64,000 bases of DNA from Paenibacillus oralis (GTDB taxonomy: Bacteria > Bacillota > Bacilli > Paenibacillales > Paenibacillaceae): assembly GCF_003863965.1 (NCBI RefSeq), contig NZ_RRCN01000001.1:2738527-2802526 (forward strand). The letters run 5' to 3'. Under the pieces are notes generated by a model. That model ran no database searches and was not told where the DNA came from. It saw only the letters and a program-made list of their open reading frames with translations. Below, piece by piece: positions 26,108-33,675 of this stretch. The translations under genes were made by a program, and so were the position numbers. Within the stretch, counting starts at the first letter, position 1. The number at the start of each line of letters is the position of its first letter.

Positions 26108-26932
26108 CTATTGTCTGCTTCGATCTCCGCCTTCCAGCATATCGAGCAGCAGACCGGCGAGCGGAGCGGGGAATTGCACGTTTTGCGCCGCCGCCAGGAA
26201 GAGGCCGACATCCTTCTGCGGAATTTTGCTTTGGGAGATGGTTGCCGTCTTCTCGGCGATCATTTTGCCATAGGTTTGATAGATTGGGGCGGTGAACAGC
26301 GTGCTCGTAAGCATGTCGACTGCCGCTTTGGGATCGACTCCGCCGCGCTCGGCCATTCCTAGTGCTTCCTCCAGCGAGCGTGCGGCGGAGACGATGAGGA
26401 AGTTACCGATCAGCTTGACGAGCACGGCCGTACCGGCTTCTTCGCCGAAGTCAAAGATCCCTCTGGCTCCCATCGCCTCCAGCACCGGCCGCACCCGCTC
26501 TTTCGCTTCCTGCGGACCCGCTACGGGAATCCACAGCTGCCTGGCAGCGGCCGCCTCGGGCCGGCCGAAGACGGGTGCCTCGACATAGACGGAGCCGTGC
26601 CGCGCGTGCAAGTCCTTCAGCTTCCTGCCCGTATCCGGTGACACTGTGCTCATCGACACGTGAATGCCGCCCGGCCCGAGCCGCTCCAGGAAGTCCTCGC
26701 TTCTGACGACGCCTTCCAATGCTTCATCGTCCCACACCAAGGTGACGACGATGCCCCCGGCCGTCACGGCGTCGGCGGGACGGGCCGCCTGTACCGCGCC
26801 CTGGGCAACGAGTGGCTCCGCTTTGTCCGCGGTGCGGTTGTATACGGTCAGCGCATACCCCGCTTGGAGCAGATTGGCTGCGACGGGCAGCCCGAGCAGG
26901 CCGAGTCCGATAAATCCAATGTTTTCTCTCAT
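26108..26932 (-). CDS. NAD(P)-dependent oxidoreductase, 3-hydroxyisobutyrate dehydrogenase family
   Basis: 274 residues. An N-terminal Rossmann motif (NIGFIGLGLLGLPVAANLL, with YNRTADKAEPL) and the substrate-binding motif VSMSTVSPDTGRKL precede an all-helical C-terminal domain. The catalytic Lys lies in AVLVKLIGN and the late motif is SKIPQKDVGLFLAAA. Members reduce or oxidise beta-hydroxyacids or related imines. It lies downstream of a MerR regulator on the same strand, with a perfect dyad between them. The two genes look GC-richer than their neighbours, suggesting joint acquisition. Confidence 0.9.
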   Translation of the reverse strand: MRENIGFIGLGLLGLPVAANLLQAGYALTVYNRTADKAEPLVAQGAVQAARPADAVTAGGIVVTLVWDDEALEGVVRSEDFLERLGPGGIHVSMSTVSPDTGRKLKDLHARHGSVYVEAPVFGRPEAAAARQLWIPVAGPQEAKERVRPVLEAMGARGIFDFGEEAGTAVLVKLIGNFLIVSAARSLEEALGMAERGGVDPKAAVDMLTSTLFTAPIYQTYGKMIAEKTATISQSKIPQKDVGLFLAAAQNVQFPAPLAGLLLDMLEGGDRSRQ

Positions 26933-26959
26933 TGATATAATTCCTCCTTCGAAATTTTA

Positions 26960-26985
26960 AAAACATGACGTTGACGTCATGTTTT
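26960..26985. promoter_or_regulatory. Perfect dyad operator between MerR and oxidoreductase genes
   Basis: AAAACATGACGT (26960) and ACGTCATGTTTT (26974) are 12-bp perfect arms around TG. It is the likely binding site of the adjacent MerR regulator, and a 17-base near copy lies upstream of the regulator at 27415. Confidence 0.75.
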
Positions 26986-26997
26986 TGGCAAAAAAAT

Positions 26998-27384
26998 TTA
27001 GGCTCGATCATAGGTCTCGAGCCACCGTTCGAAGCGTTCGATATGGGACTGCAGATCGGCGCGGAACTGCCCCAGTGCCTCGAGCTTCTCGTCCGTGTCG
27101 GCCAGATGCTGGCGCAGCAGGCCGAGAACCTTCCGCTTCGGCTGCACCCCGCTAGGGTCCGTGAAGTAGAGCTCGATTACGTCCCGGATATCCTCAAGGC
27201 TTAAGCCCAGTTTCTTCAACTGATCGATCTTCCGCAGACGGGCGACCGTTTCTTCCGTGTAGTAGTGATGACCGTTGCCTTCGCGCTCGCCTGAAGGAAG
27301 CAGTCCGATGCTCTCGTAATAGCGGACCGTCCGCTGGGTTACCCCGGCACGCTCTGTCAACTCGCCGATGCGCATACGGTCCAT
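26998..27384 (-). CDS. MerR-family transcriptional regulator
   Basis: 128 residues starting with ATG at 27384, preceded by AAAGGAG. Residues about 4-70 form the MerR winged helix (MRIGELTERAGVTQRTVRYY, ESIGLLPSGEREGNGHHYY) and residues 80-125 a coiled coil for dimerisation (LRQHLADTDEKLEALGQFRA). No metal-binding cysteines are present, so the ligand is probably organic. Operator-like dyads lie on both sides of the gene, consistent with control of itself and the downstream oxidoreductase. Confidence 0.93.
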   Translation of the reverse strand: MDRMRIGELTERAGVTQRTVRYYESIGLLPSGEREGNGHHYYTEETVARLRKIDQLKKLGLSLEDIRDVIELYFTDPSGVQPKRKVLGLLRQHLADTDEKLEALGQFRADLQSHIERFERWLETYDRA

Positions 27385-27414
27385 GATCGATCACTCCTTT
27401 CACGATAGAATATA

Positions 27415-27431
27415 ACGTTAACGTCATGTTT
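27415..27431. promoter_or_regulatory. Second MerR operator-like site
   Basis: ACGTTAACGTCATGTTT matches 16 of 17 bases of the right part of the dyad at 26960-26985 and lies just upstream of the MerR gene. Confidence 0.55.
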
Positions 27432-27479
27432 GTATCATAGCACTTTGATTGGGCGATGTAAAGGCGAACAGGATAACTC

Positions 27480-27751
27480 CAGACAAGCCTATAAACCTCC
27501 CGCTTGCGCCAGCCTCTGCGAAGCAGCGTTTTGCAATGATTGGTGATCACCCGGATCAACCAGGCCTTTTGATGCTCGGCATCCTTGAACTCGGGCGCTT
27601 TTTCCATTAGTTTGATGAAGGCATCTTGAGTGGCTTCCTCCGCATCCTCACGGCTGCCCAGATAAACCATGGCAATCCGGAACAGCATGCTTGCATAGGT
27701 TTCGTAGCTCTTCATCACATGATTTCCCGGCCGGGTCATGGATCGCTGCAT
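27480..27751 (-). pseudogene. Truncated ECF sigma factor (region 2 only)
   Basis: The start at 27751 has AGGAGGG upstream. Residues 13-90 are a good ECF sigma region 2 (MLFRIAMVYLGSREDAEEAT, then QDAFIKLMEKAPEF, HQKAWLIRVITNHCKTLLRR). After RRGWRKREV the similarity ends and the frame runs into the MerR promoter; region 4 is missing. The GC-rich MerR/oxidoreductase pair appears to have replaced the 3' end of the gene. It is not expected to direct transcription. Confidence 0.75.
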
Positions 27752-27819
27752 GGTTGCACTGCCCTCCTTTTACCAATAACACAGTTATGGACGACAATCG
27801 GTCACATTTTGTTAAAGAT

Positions 27820-27957
27820 AAAATATATTTGATGAAATGCGGTGGTCTTCATTTTCGGGCGTTACAAATCAATTCCACCGCGGAAGTAAGCGGAATAGAG
27901 TTTACGCCCAGCTGTTTGACCTTGTCGGATGAATAGGGTTTAAGGATTGGCGTGAAA
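27820..27957 (+). pseudogene. Deleted copy of the dipeptide epimerase gene
   Basis: The segment around TTGATGAAATGCGGTGGTCT (coding LMKCGGLHFRALQINSTAEV) matches 45109-45178 of the intact epimerase gene at 44318-45382. Then after a few bases ACCTTGTCGGATGAATAGGG matches the gene's last codons (45340 onward). About 160 internal bases and everything upstream are gone. The intact gene also precedes a SWIM protein gene, as this remnant does, so both belonged to one duplicated segment. Confidence 0.85.
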
Positions 27958-28016
27958 CTTAATATGTTATAATGAACAAAAGTGCTTATCCAGTCTAAGA
28001 TTAGGGTGGTGAAGAG

Positions 28017-28295
28017 ATGGGAGTAAATCGAGAAGAATTAAAACGACTGATCGATCAAATGCCGGAACAAGACGCGCTCCAGGTGTATGATTTTATTGGA
28101 TTTTTAAGTTTGAAACGGGAAAAAGACAATCAACATCAACTGGATATTTCATTCTTGGAAGAAGATTCTGATTTAATCCGGCAAGTACAGCACAGTCTGG
28201 AAGACCGTAAACATGGACGTCTATATGGAAAGGAATCTGGGCTTGAGTACTTGCGTGCCAAGGTGAAAGATTTCGAGCATGGACAGAATATATAA
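28017..28295 (+). CDS. Putative antitoxin of a RelE/ParE-type module
   Basis: 92 residues, with GGGTGGTGAAGAG before the ATG. The N-terminal half (MGVNREELKRLIDQMPEQDA, then LQVYDFIGFLSL) and acidic helical C-terminal half (SLEDRKHGRLYGKESGLEYL) look like a small antitoxin. Its stop lies 17 bases inside the following RelE-like gene, the typical overlap of type II toxin-antitoxin operons. The family of the antitoxin itself is not recognised. Confidence 0.7.
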   Translation: MGVNREELKRLIDQMPEQDALQVYDFIGFLSLKREKDNQHQLDISFLEEDSDLIRQVQHSLEDRKHGRLYGKESGLEYLRAKVKDFEHGQNI

Positions 28296-28578
28296 CGTAT
28301 ACTGGACACACACCGCCTTGGATGAACTTAGCGGCGTACTTGCATATCCGCCGGAAGTGAAGGAACGTATTTATCTGGATTCGTTTGATCGGCTACAGTA
28401 TTCACCGATGCTTACCGCAAAACAAATTCAAAATGGTACGTTACAAGGGCTTTGGGCCAGACTTGGACTTTACCAGGTTATTCTTGTATTTGAAGTTGAT
28501 ACGGCAGCAGCGAATGTGTGGGTTTACGGTATTAAGCACAAGCGTGAAAATGTTTATTGGAAACGTGGCCGAAGTTGA
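28279..28578 (+). CDS. RelE/ParE-superfamily toxin
   Basis: 99 residues. The RelE fold is suggested by an N-terminal strand-helix unit (YNVYWTHTALDELSGVLAY) and, after a helix with KERIYLDSFDRLQY, by the core GLWARLGLYQVILVFEVDT and final strand VWVYGIKHKRENVYWKRG. The arginine in WARLG and the RENVYW tail correspond to the positions used for RNA or target binding in this superfamily. It overlaps the antitoxin gene by 17 bases. The module lies between the epimerase remnant and the SWIM gene, where the intact locus at 45.4-45.8 kb has a different small gene. Confidence 0.78.
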   Translation: MDRIYNVYWTHTALDELSGVLAYPPEVKERIYLDSFDRLQYSPMLTAKQIQNGTLQGLWARLGLYQVILVFEVDTAAANVWVYGIKHKRENVYWKRGRS

Positions 28579-28741
28579 ACTAAACAAATGATATTTTATT
28601 GAACTCATGTATTCACCACTCCATATGTGAATCGCGATCAGAAAAGGTTCCTCTGAAAAGAGGGGCCTTTTGGCTTTTGGCAAGTAAAAGTACCGAGCCC
28701 GAGCTTCTAACGGATGTGAGATTCTTTTACCTTCACTCTTA

Positions 28742-28760
28742 AAATTCATGTGCTATATTA
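28742..28760 (+). promoter_or_regulatory. Promoter of the first SWIM gene
   Basis: AATTCATGTGCTATATTA is shared (one change) with AATTCGTGTGCTATATTA at 45751-45768 before the intact paralogue; TATATT is the -10 element, with an upstream TG. Confidence 0.55.
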
Positions 28761-28803
28761 TGCAACTAGAATCTTTTATAGAAGGGAAAATGAGGAACCC
28801 GCC

Positions 28804-30496
28804 ATGAACATTTACCATTTCGAGGATGACCTAACTGATGCGATTTTAGATAAAGGGTATGACTACTATTTAGATGACCGTGTTGTTGACGTTTATCATC
28901 AAGGGGATCGCGAATGTCAAGTGGAAGGCAACGATGATTACGAGGTCGTTGTCAAGCTTGACGAAAACGGGGAAATCCTCCGTTCTCATTGCGATTGTCC
29001 GTATGCTTATGGCCCTATTTGCAAACATGAAGTGGCGGCGTACTATGTGCTTTCGGATATGTTGAACAGTGAAGGCGAGTGTGAAGAGTCCAATGAAACT
29101 CCGCAGTTGAAGGCGGCCAAGCCGCCGGAGCTGAAAGAAGTGTTGCAGCAAATCCCCAAAGAGGAACTGATCGGAATTATCATGGACGTTGCACGGAAGG
29201 ATACATTCTTAAGAAATTCTCTTTTGCTCAAATATGCCAAGGTTGATGAGCAGCAGGAACTGGATAATTGCCGCAGACTCATTCAATCCATTGTCCGAAA
29301 GTATGCGGGCCGGGATGGGTTTATCCCCGTACGGGACAACCGCTGATTTTACGCGTGAGATGGGTGAAGTATTTGAGAAGGCTGGAAATACGGACAACCC
29401 CTTGCTGGCCGTGGATATCGCCCTTTTGCTTATGGAGGAAGCCATAGAAGCATTCGGGTATGCCGACGACTCTGACGGAGATATTGGCGTTATGGCAGAA
29501 GAAGCGCTGGAACTAGTCGGGGAAATCGCCACGGAAAGCCGCGACCTGGATGCGGAGCAAAGACAGCGGGTATTCGAGAAACTGATGGAACGGAGCGATG
29601 GCGAGATTTTTGAGGGCTGGGATGAATTCCACATTGGATTGCTGCGGATCTGCGCCGGCTTTGCCGATGTGGAAGCGTTGAGGAACAAGCTAAGAGCGAA
29701 AATCGAACAATTGATTTGCCAAAACGCTGGCAACGAGCAGAAAAATTACAGCACTGAAGGGATGCTGCGCATCTGGTTTGAAATGATCCAGCAATACGGC
29801 ACCTCGGAAGAAGCGGAACAATTTGTTGTGGAGAATCTCCGGTTTTCCTTTTTTCGGGAATGGCATATCAAGAAGTTCATGCAGGAGGGAAATTTTCAGA
29901 AAGTCGTGGATCTGGCTTTGGAAGGTGAAGCCCAAGACCAAGCTCTCCGGGGACTGGTATTCCAATGGAAAAAGCTACGATATGAGGCTTATAAACGGTT
30001 ATCGCTTAAGGAAGAGCAGAAAACCTTGGCTGAGGAGCTGTTGTTGGACGGAGATTTTGGATATTATGACGAACTGAAACAATTGGCCGGCGGTGATACG
30101 GCAGCCCTTTATCATCACCTAAAACAAGAGTTCCAAGCGAAAAAGGATTGGCAAAGCAAAGGGTTGTATCTAAGGCTGATTGAAGCGGAAAACGACCTGG
30201 ACGAGCTCCTAGCGTACGTGAAGGAGTATCCGGGAGAAATTGAAAGATATGCCGACCGGCTGGCGAAGCGGTTTGAGATCGAAGTGATCGCGTTGTATCA
30301 GCAGCGGATTCGCTTGGAGGCCAGCGTGGATTCCAAACGCAAAGAATACCAACACGTATGCGGCATCATTAGAAGATATCAAAAGATAGCCGGCAGCGCC
30401 CGTCAACGCCAAATAATCGAGGAATTATCGGATTTATATAGCGGCAAACCGGCCTTTTTGGACGAGTTGAGCCAAATCCATGACCGGTCCAATTAA
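28804..30496 (+). pseudogene. SWIM zinc-finger protein gene, copy 1, frameshifted
   Basis: The ATG at 28804 follows GAGGAA. The protein parallels the intact copy at 45809-47485 throughout, including the SWIM motif HCDCPYAYGPICKHEVAAYY (CxCx7CxH). In this copy the frame breaks near 29325: GRDGFI is followed by a run of four C, and the homologous protein resumes one base out of frame at PYGTTADFTREMGEVFE. Removing one C would restore the full protein of about 560 residues. This is either a true pseudogene, a phase-variable tract or a sequencing error. SWIM fingers bind DNA or protein; the long helical C-terminal region is of unknown function. Confidence 0.8.
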
Positions 30497-30500
30497 AGTG

Positions 30501-30525
30501 CTCCTCCCTTGCGGGAGAGTTTTTT
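30501..30525 (+). terminator. Terminator of SWIM gene copy 1
   Basis: CTCCTCCC-TT-GCGGGAGAG followed by T6. It is similar in sequence and position to the terminator at 31962-31988 after the SWIM tail remnant. Confidence 0.82.
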
Positions 30526-30590
30526 GTTTAATTTAGAAGTCGTCGCTTGGCTACTGTCTATAGACCAATTCATTGGATAGATATTAGGGG

Positions 30591-30632
30591 GTGGAAAAAG
30601 AGGGTTTTGGTCGATAGGGATCGAAATAGGTG
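30591..30632 (+). promoter_or_regulatory. Copy of the cas-operon upstream motif, before array 1
   Basis: Bases 30591-30632 and 32091-32132 differ at one position. Both contain the dyad TCGATAGGGATCGA (30611-30624). In this copy the motif is followed within a few bases by the last codons of the DUF6602 gene instead of cmr1. Confidence 0.75.
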
Positions 30633-30635
30633 CGT

Positions 30636-30898
30636 AAGGTTATGTGACTTTAACGAGAAATATACGACGATGTAGCCTTGAAGTACTGAAGAGTAATCAA
30701 TTGGCTGGCAAAAGCGGGGAAATAATAGCGGTGCGAACCCCAAGCTCACATAAAATCCCCGGGACATTCGCACCTCTTGCCCGGCGCGGTATTGCGGGAT
30801 TTTGCGGTTAGAATTCCCCTGTTTTTAAACCACAAAAAAGGGGATTCGCACTAAAGCGTTTCCAAACCTTTGCTGGATGTGGGGTTAAGATGAACGCA
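30636..30898 (+). promoter_or_regulatory. CRISPR leader of array 1, including a gene-tail remnant
   Basis: TTTAACGAGAAATATACGAC then GATGTAG corresponds to the last codons and stop of the DUF6602 gene (39817-39839). The following leader (about 220 bases) is homologous to that of array 2. Its core is GGTGCGAA at 30730 and TTCGCACC at 30767, an inverted repeat enclosing CCCCAAGCTCACATAAAATC. A further block GGGGATTCGCACTAAAGCG lies about 50 bases before the first repeat. Confidence 0.82.
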
Positions 30899-31670
30899 GT
30901 CGCTCCCTGTGTGGGAGCGTGGATTGAAAGAACAGGGAAGCGCTCATCGCTCAATGCATCCCTAAGTCGCTCCCTGTGTGGGAGCGTGGATTGAAAGTAA
31001 TTTATGACAGGAATAGCTGTCTTCGTCCTCTGTCGCTCCCTGTGTGGGAGCGTGGATTGAAAGGAAAAAAGGCCGAACAGCCACAAATAAAACAAAAGGG
31101 TCGCTCCCTGTGTGGGAGCGTGGATTGAAAGGAAATTAGCGAAATTGCAGCGGAAATTTTGGACCTTGTCGCTCCCTGTGCGGGAGCGTGGATTGAAAGA
31201 CGAAGGTTATCGAATCGTGCAGGTCTTCATCAGTCGCTCCCTGTACGGGAGCGTGGATTGAAAGTCACTATCATCCAGCTCAACCTGCGCCCGGTCGTAG
31301 TCGCTCCCTGTGCGGGAGCATGGATTGAAAGTCCGGATGCCGCTCAAGAATCTGGATTAAGGCAAGGATGGTCGCTCCCTGTGCGGGGAGCGTGGATTGA
31401 AAGACAATTGTGGCCTGTGTTTCCGAAATTCGATTCCAGTCGCTCCCTGTGTGGGAGCGTGGATTGAAAGAAATCCTCGCTGGAGGTATCGACTTTGTCT
31501 TTGAGTCGCTCCCTGTGCGGGAGAGTGGATTGAAAGATTGTAAAAGCCAATGCCCAAAACTTCATGCTTGTCGCTCCCTATGCGGGAGCATGGATTGAAA
31601 GATCCGGCGCCGGTGTCCGTCCTGAAAGCTACGGGTCGCTTCCTATCCGGGAGTGTGAATTGAATGAAAG
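30899..31670 (+). CRISPR. CRISPR array 1, 12 repeats, I-C-type 32-base repeat
   Basis: Repeats start at 30899, 30966, 31032, 31100, 31168, 31233, 31300, 31371, 31439, 31505, 31570 and 31635; spacers are 33-37 bases. The consensus begins GTCGCTCCCTGTGTGGGAGC and ends GTGGATTGAAAG, with stem GCTCCC/GGGAGC. The leader lies on the left. The repeat at 31371 has one extra G, the last full one (31635) is strongly altered, and a further relic ends near 31742. Repeats 1-4 carry TGTGTGG, most of the middle ones TGTGCGG, and the eleventh TATGCGG as in array 2. Frames on both strands here (SLPVRERGLK, FQSTLPHRER) are translation artefacts of the repeats. Confidence 0.98.
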
Positions 31671-31884
31671 TTACTGCTGGTGATTCCGACGTATCTATTC
31701 GCCGGGCGCTTCCCACGTGAAGGCAGTATCTTGTAATGAAAGTACCTTTCGGTTCGGGGCTTTTTTTGTGCACTCAAGATCTAATGTGGAGTGATTTTAG
31801 AGTGAAGCCTCCCCTTTATCGATTGCCTAGATGATTATTCCTTCGCTTAGAGAGAGGAGATAGATAAAGTTAAGGGGGCCTATG

Positions 31885-31949
31885 GAATTAACGGATTTAT
31901 AAAAGGCAAATCGGCCTTTTTAGATGAATTGAGCCTAATCCACGATTAG
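31885..31949 (+). pseudogene. Remnant of the SWIM gene 3' end
   Basis: The segment encodes ELTDLIKGKSAFLDELSLIH then D and a stop, matching the ends of both SWIM proteins (ELSDLYSGKPAFLDELSQIH; ELMTLYSGRPAFLAELSKI). It is followed by a terminator like that of SWIM copy 1 and by the cas-operon upstream motif. 31743-31884 shows no gene. Confidence 0.85.
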
Positions 31950-31961
31950 ACAAATTATTTA

Positions 31962-31988
31962 ACTCCTCCCTCGCGGGGGAGTTTTTTT
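31962..31988 (+). terminator. Terminator after SWIM tail remnant
   Basis: ACTCCTCCC-TCGC-GGGGGAGT followed by T7; a homologue of the hairpin at 30501. Confidence 0.88.
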
Positions 31989-32090
31989 GCTTGACTTAGA
32001 AATCGCTGTAGAAATCCGATCAGAAAGGCGACTCTACCCTCAGAATCATTTCTCACTCTTGCTTTAGGCCTATAATATATTGGGAAATTT

Positions 32091-32132
32091 GTGGGAAAAG
32101 AGGGTTTTGGTCGATAGGGATCGAAATAGGTG
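32091..32132 (+). promoter_or_regulatory. cas-operon upstream motif
   Basis: It holds the dyad TCGATAGGGATCGA (32111-32124) within a 42-base block also found before array 1. TATAATATATTGGG at about 32070 supplies a plausible -10 element, so the block would lie in the transcribed leader or form an operator 70 bases before cmr1. Confidence 0.6.
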
Positions 32133-32199
32133 GAACAAGGCGAATGGTTCTTTTTTCCTGGGTCGTAATCAGTCGAATTAGAAGAGGGGTGGAAGTCAA

Positions 32200-33675
32200 A
32201 TGCGGACGTTAAAAGCTCCCGAATTGAGGGCGTCAGAGGTCCAATCGCTACTGGATGACGCAAATAAGAAAATGGTTCGCGACTGCTTCACTATCCGAGT
32301 GGTGACGCCGATGGTTGGCGGAGGGGTAAAGCCGCAGTGGATTGACAAGCTGCGTCCGGTAAGAAGTAGCGCGATCCGCGGTCAGCTTCGTTTTTGGTGG
32401 CGGGCTACTCGCGGGGCCACTTATCAAAACGTAGTGGAATTAAAAGGCCGGGAGGTAGAGATTTTCGGTAGTACAGAAAGACCGAGTTCGGTGAAAATAT
32501 GGGTTGAAACCGATTTGTCGAAAATTAACCTTACCTCAATATTTGATGAAAGTAAGAAAAAAATGGTCAGAGAGCCGTGGGAAGGTCAGTACGCACTCTT
32601 CTCATTCCTGGGAATAAAGCAGGAAGACCCGCAGTATTTGAATAACTTCTATTTCACCTTGCATGTTGAGTATAACCTGCCCGAATCCGGCTCAAAGACG
32701 TGGGCCCGGGACTTGGAAGAACTCAAGCTCGATGTGGAATGCGCTTTATGGGCCTGGATCAATTTCGGCGGTATCGGTTCACGAACCCGAAGAGGTTGTG
32801 GAAGTCTGTATTGCAGTAAGTTCTCCCCTAAAACAGCAAGGGCGGATGAACTACGAGCATGTTTTCAGGAAAAAGTAGAGAAATACAAGTTGAACCTGGT
32901 TTCACATGAAACGAATTTTCAGCAAACGTATCGTGAATGGCCGACTTTAAGCACCACGATCAAATTTGGCGGTGGCGAAACAGAGCCTGTCAAAGCGTGG
33001 GGAACGGCCGTCAGGGAGCTGCAGAAGTTTCGCAATGCTCGAAATGAGTACAAGGAAGGACGCACCAAGCGCTTTTCAAGGTCATTTTGGCCGGAAGCCG
33101 ACTCAATCCGCCGCATTACGAAAATTGGCATTAAAGATCATCTGAAGTCGACTACCATCAAGGAAGTCCCGGACTATGTCGCTTTTCCGCGCGCTCAACT
33201 GGGGTTGCCGATTATTTTTCATTTTCAGAACGACTCCCAAAAGCATCAGCCTAAAGATCAGGGATACGAGCCGTCGGATATCGAGCTTGTGCCCAAAGAC
33301 CGTGATCGCCTGGCTTCGCCGGTAATTGTGAAGGCAGTGGCCATCGGAAACGGTTTAAAAGCGATTAGCGCGGCGGTTGTGTTAAACCAGCCTAGACTTG
33401 GTCATTTACGTCTGCAGTTGATTCATAAGAAAGACATTAAGAATTATATAGAACGCAAGCAGTACGAAGCGAGCAAGCAATTCAAAGAGGAAGATATCCA
33501 CCCCAGCGCCGTCTACATAGCTCCGGAGTATCTGCCTGAACACCAAGCGAAAAATCCGATGAAGGATCGCAGTAACAGCCGACATACACGCAGAGAGGGT
33601 GTAACCGATTCGGCGGTTATCGCTTTTTTAAATTCGGGGAAGGTGAGGGAATGGCAGTGGCTGAACGAAAACTGA
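32200..33675 (+). CDS. cmr1: Type III-B CRISPR RAMP protein Cmr1
   Basis: 491 residues, with AGAGGGGTGG before the ATG. The RAMP fold is shown near the N-terminus by FTIRVVTPMVGGGVKP and SAIRGQLRFWWRATRG, the usual Cmr1 phrase, and by the glycine-rich stretch NFGGIGSRTRRGCGSLYC. Cmr1 caps the Cmr complex near the 3' end of the crRNA and helps bind target RNA. It is the first gene of the operon; cas10 starts 25 bases before its end. Charged extensions make it longer than many homologues. Confidence 0.93.
   Translation: MRTLKAPELRASEVQSLLDDANKKMVRDCFTIRVVTPMVGGGVKPQWIDKLRPVRSSAIRGQLRFWWRATRGATYQNVVELKGREVEIFGSTERPSSVKIWVETDLSKINLTSIFDESKKKMVREPWEGQYALFSFLGIKQEDPQYLNNFYFTLHVEYNLPESGSKTWARDLEELKLDVECALWAWINFGGIGSRTRRGCGSLYCSKFSPKTARADELRACFQEKVEKYKLNLVSHETNFQQTYREWPTLSTTIKFGGGETEPVKAWGTAVRELQKFRNARNEYKEGRTKRFSRSFWPEADSIRRITKIGIKDHLKSTTIKEVPDYVAFPRAQLGLPIIFHFQNDSQKHQPKDQGYEPSDIELVPKDRDRLASPVIVKAVAIGNGLKAISAAVVLNQPRLGHLRLQLIHKKDIKNYIERKQYEASKQFKEEDIHPSAVYIAPEYLPEHQAKNPMKDRSNSRHTRREGVTDSAVIAFLNSGKVREWQWLNEN

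Noticed and set aside
27194..27480. Continuation of the sigma-factor frame into the MerR gene as one long protein
   Set aside because: The residues after the region-2 part have no sigma similarity and lie in the wrong frame relative to the MerR protein; treated as a truncated gene.
30808..31773. Several open frames on both strands across array 1 (motifs such as SLPVRERGLK, FQSTLPHRER, VAPCAGAWIE)
   Set aside because: They are translations of the CRISPR repeats themselves, a well-known source of false proteins; there are no ribosome sites and they follow the 66-68 base repeat period.
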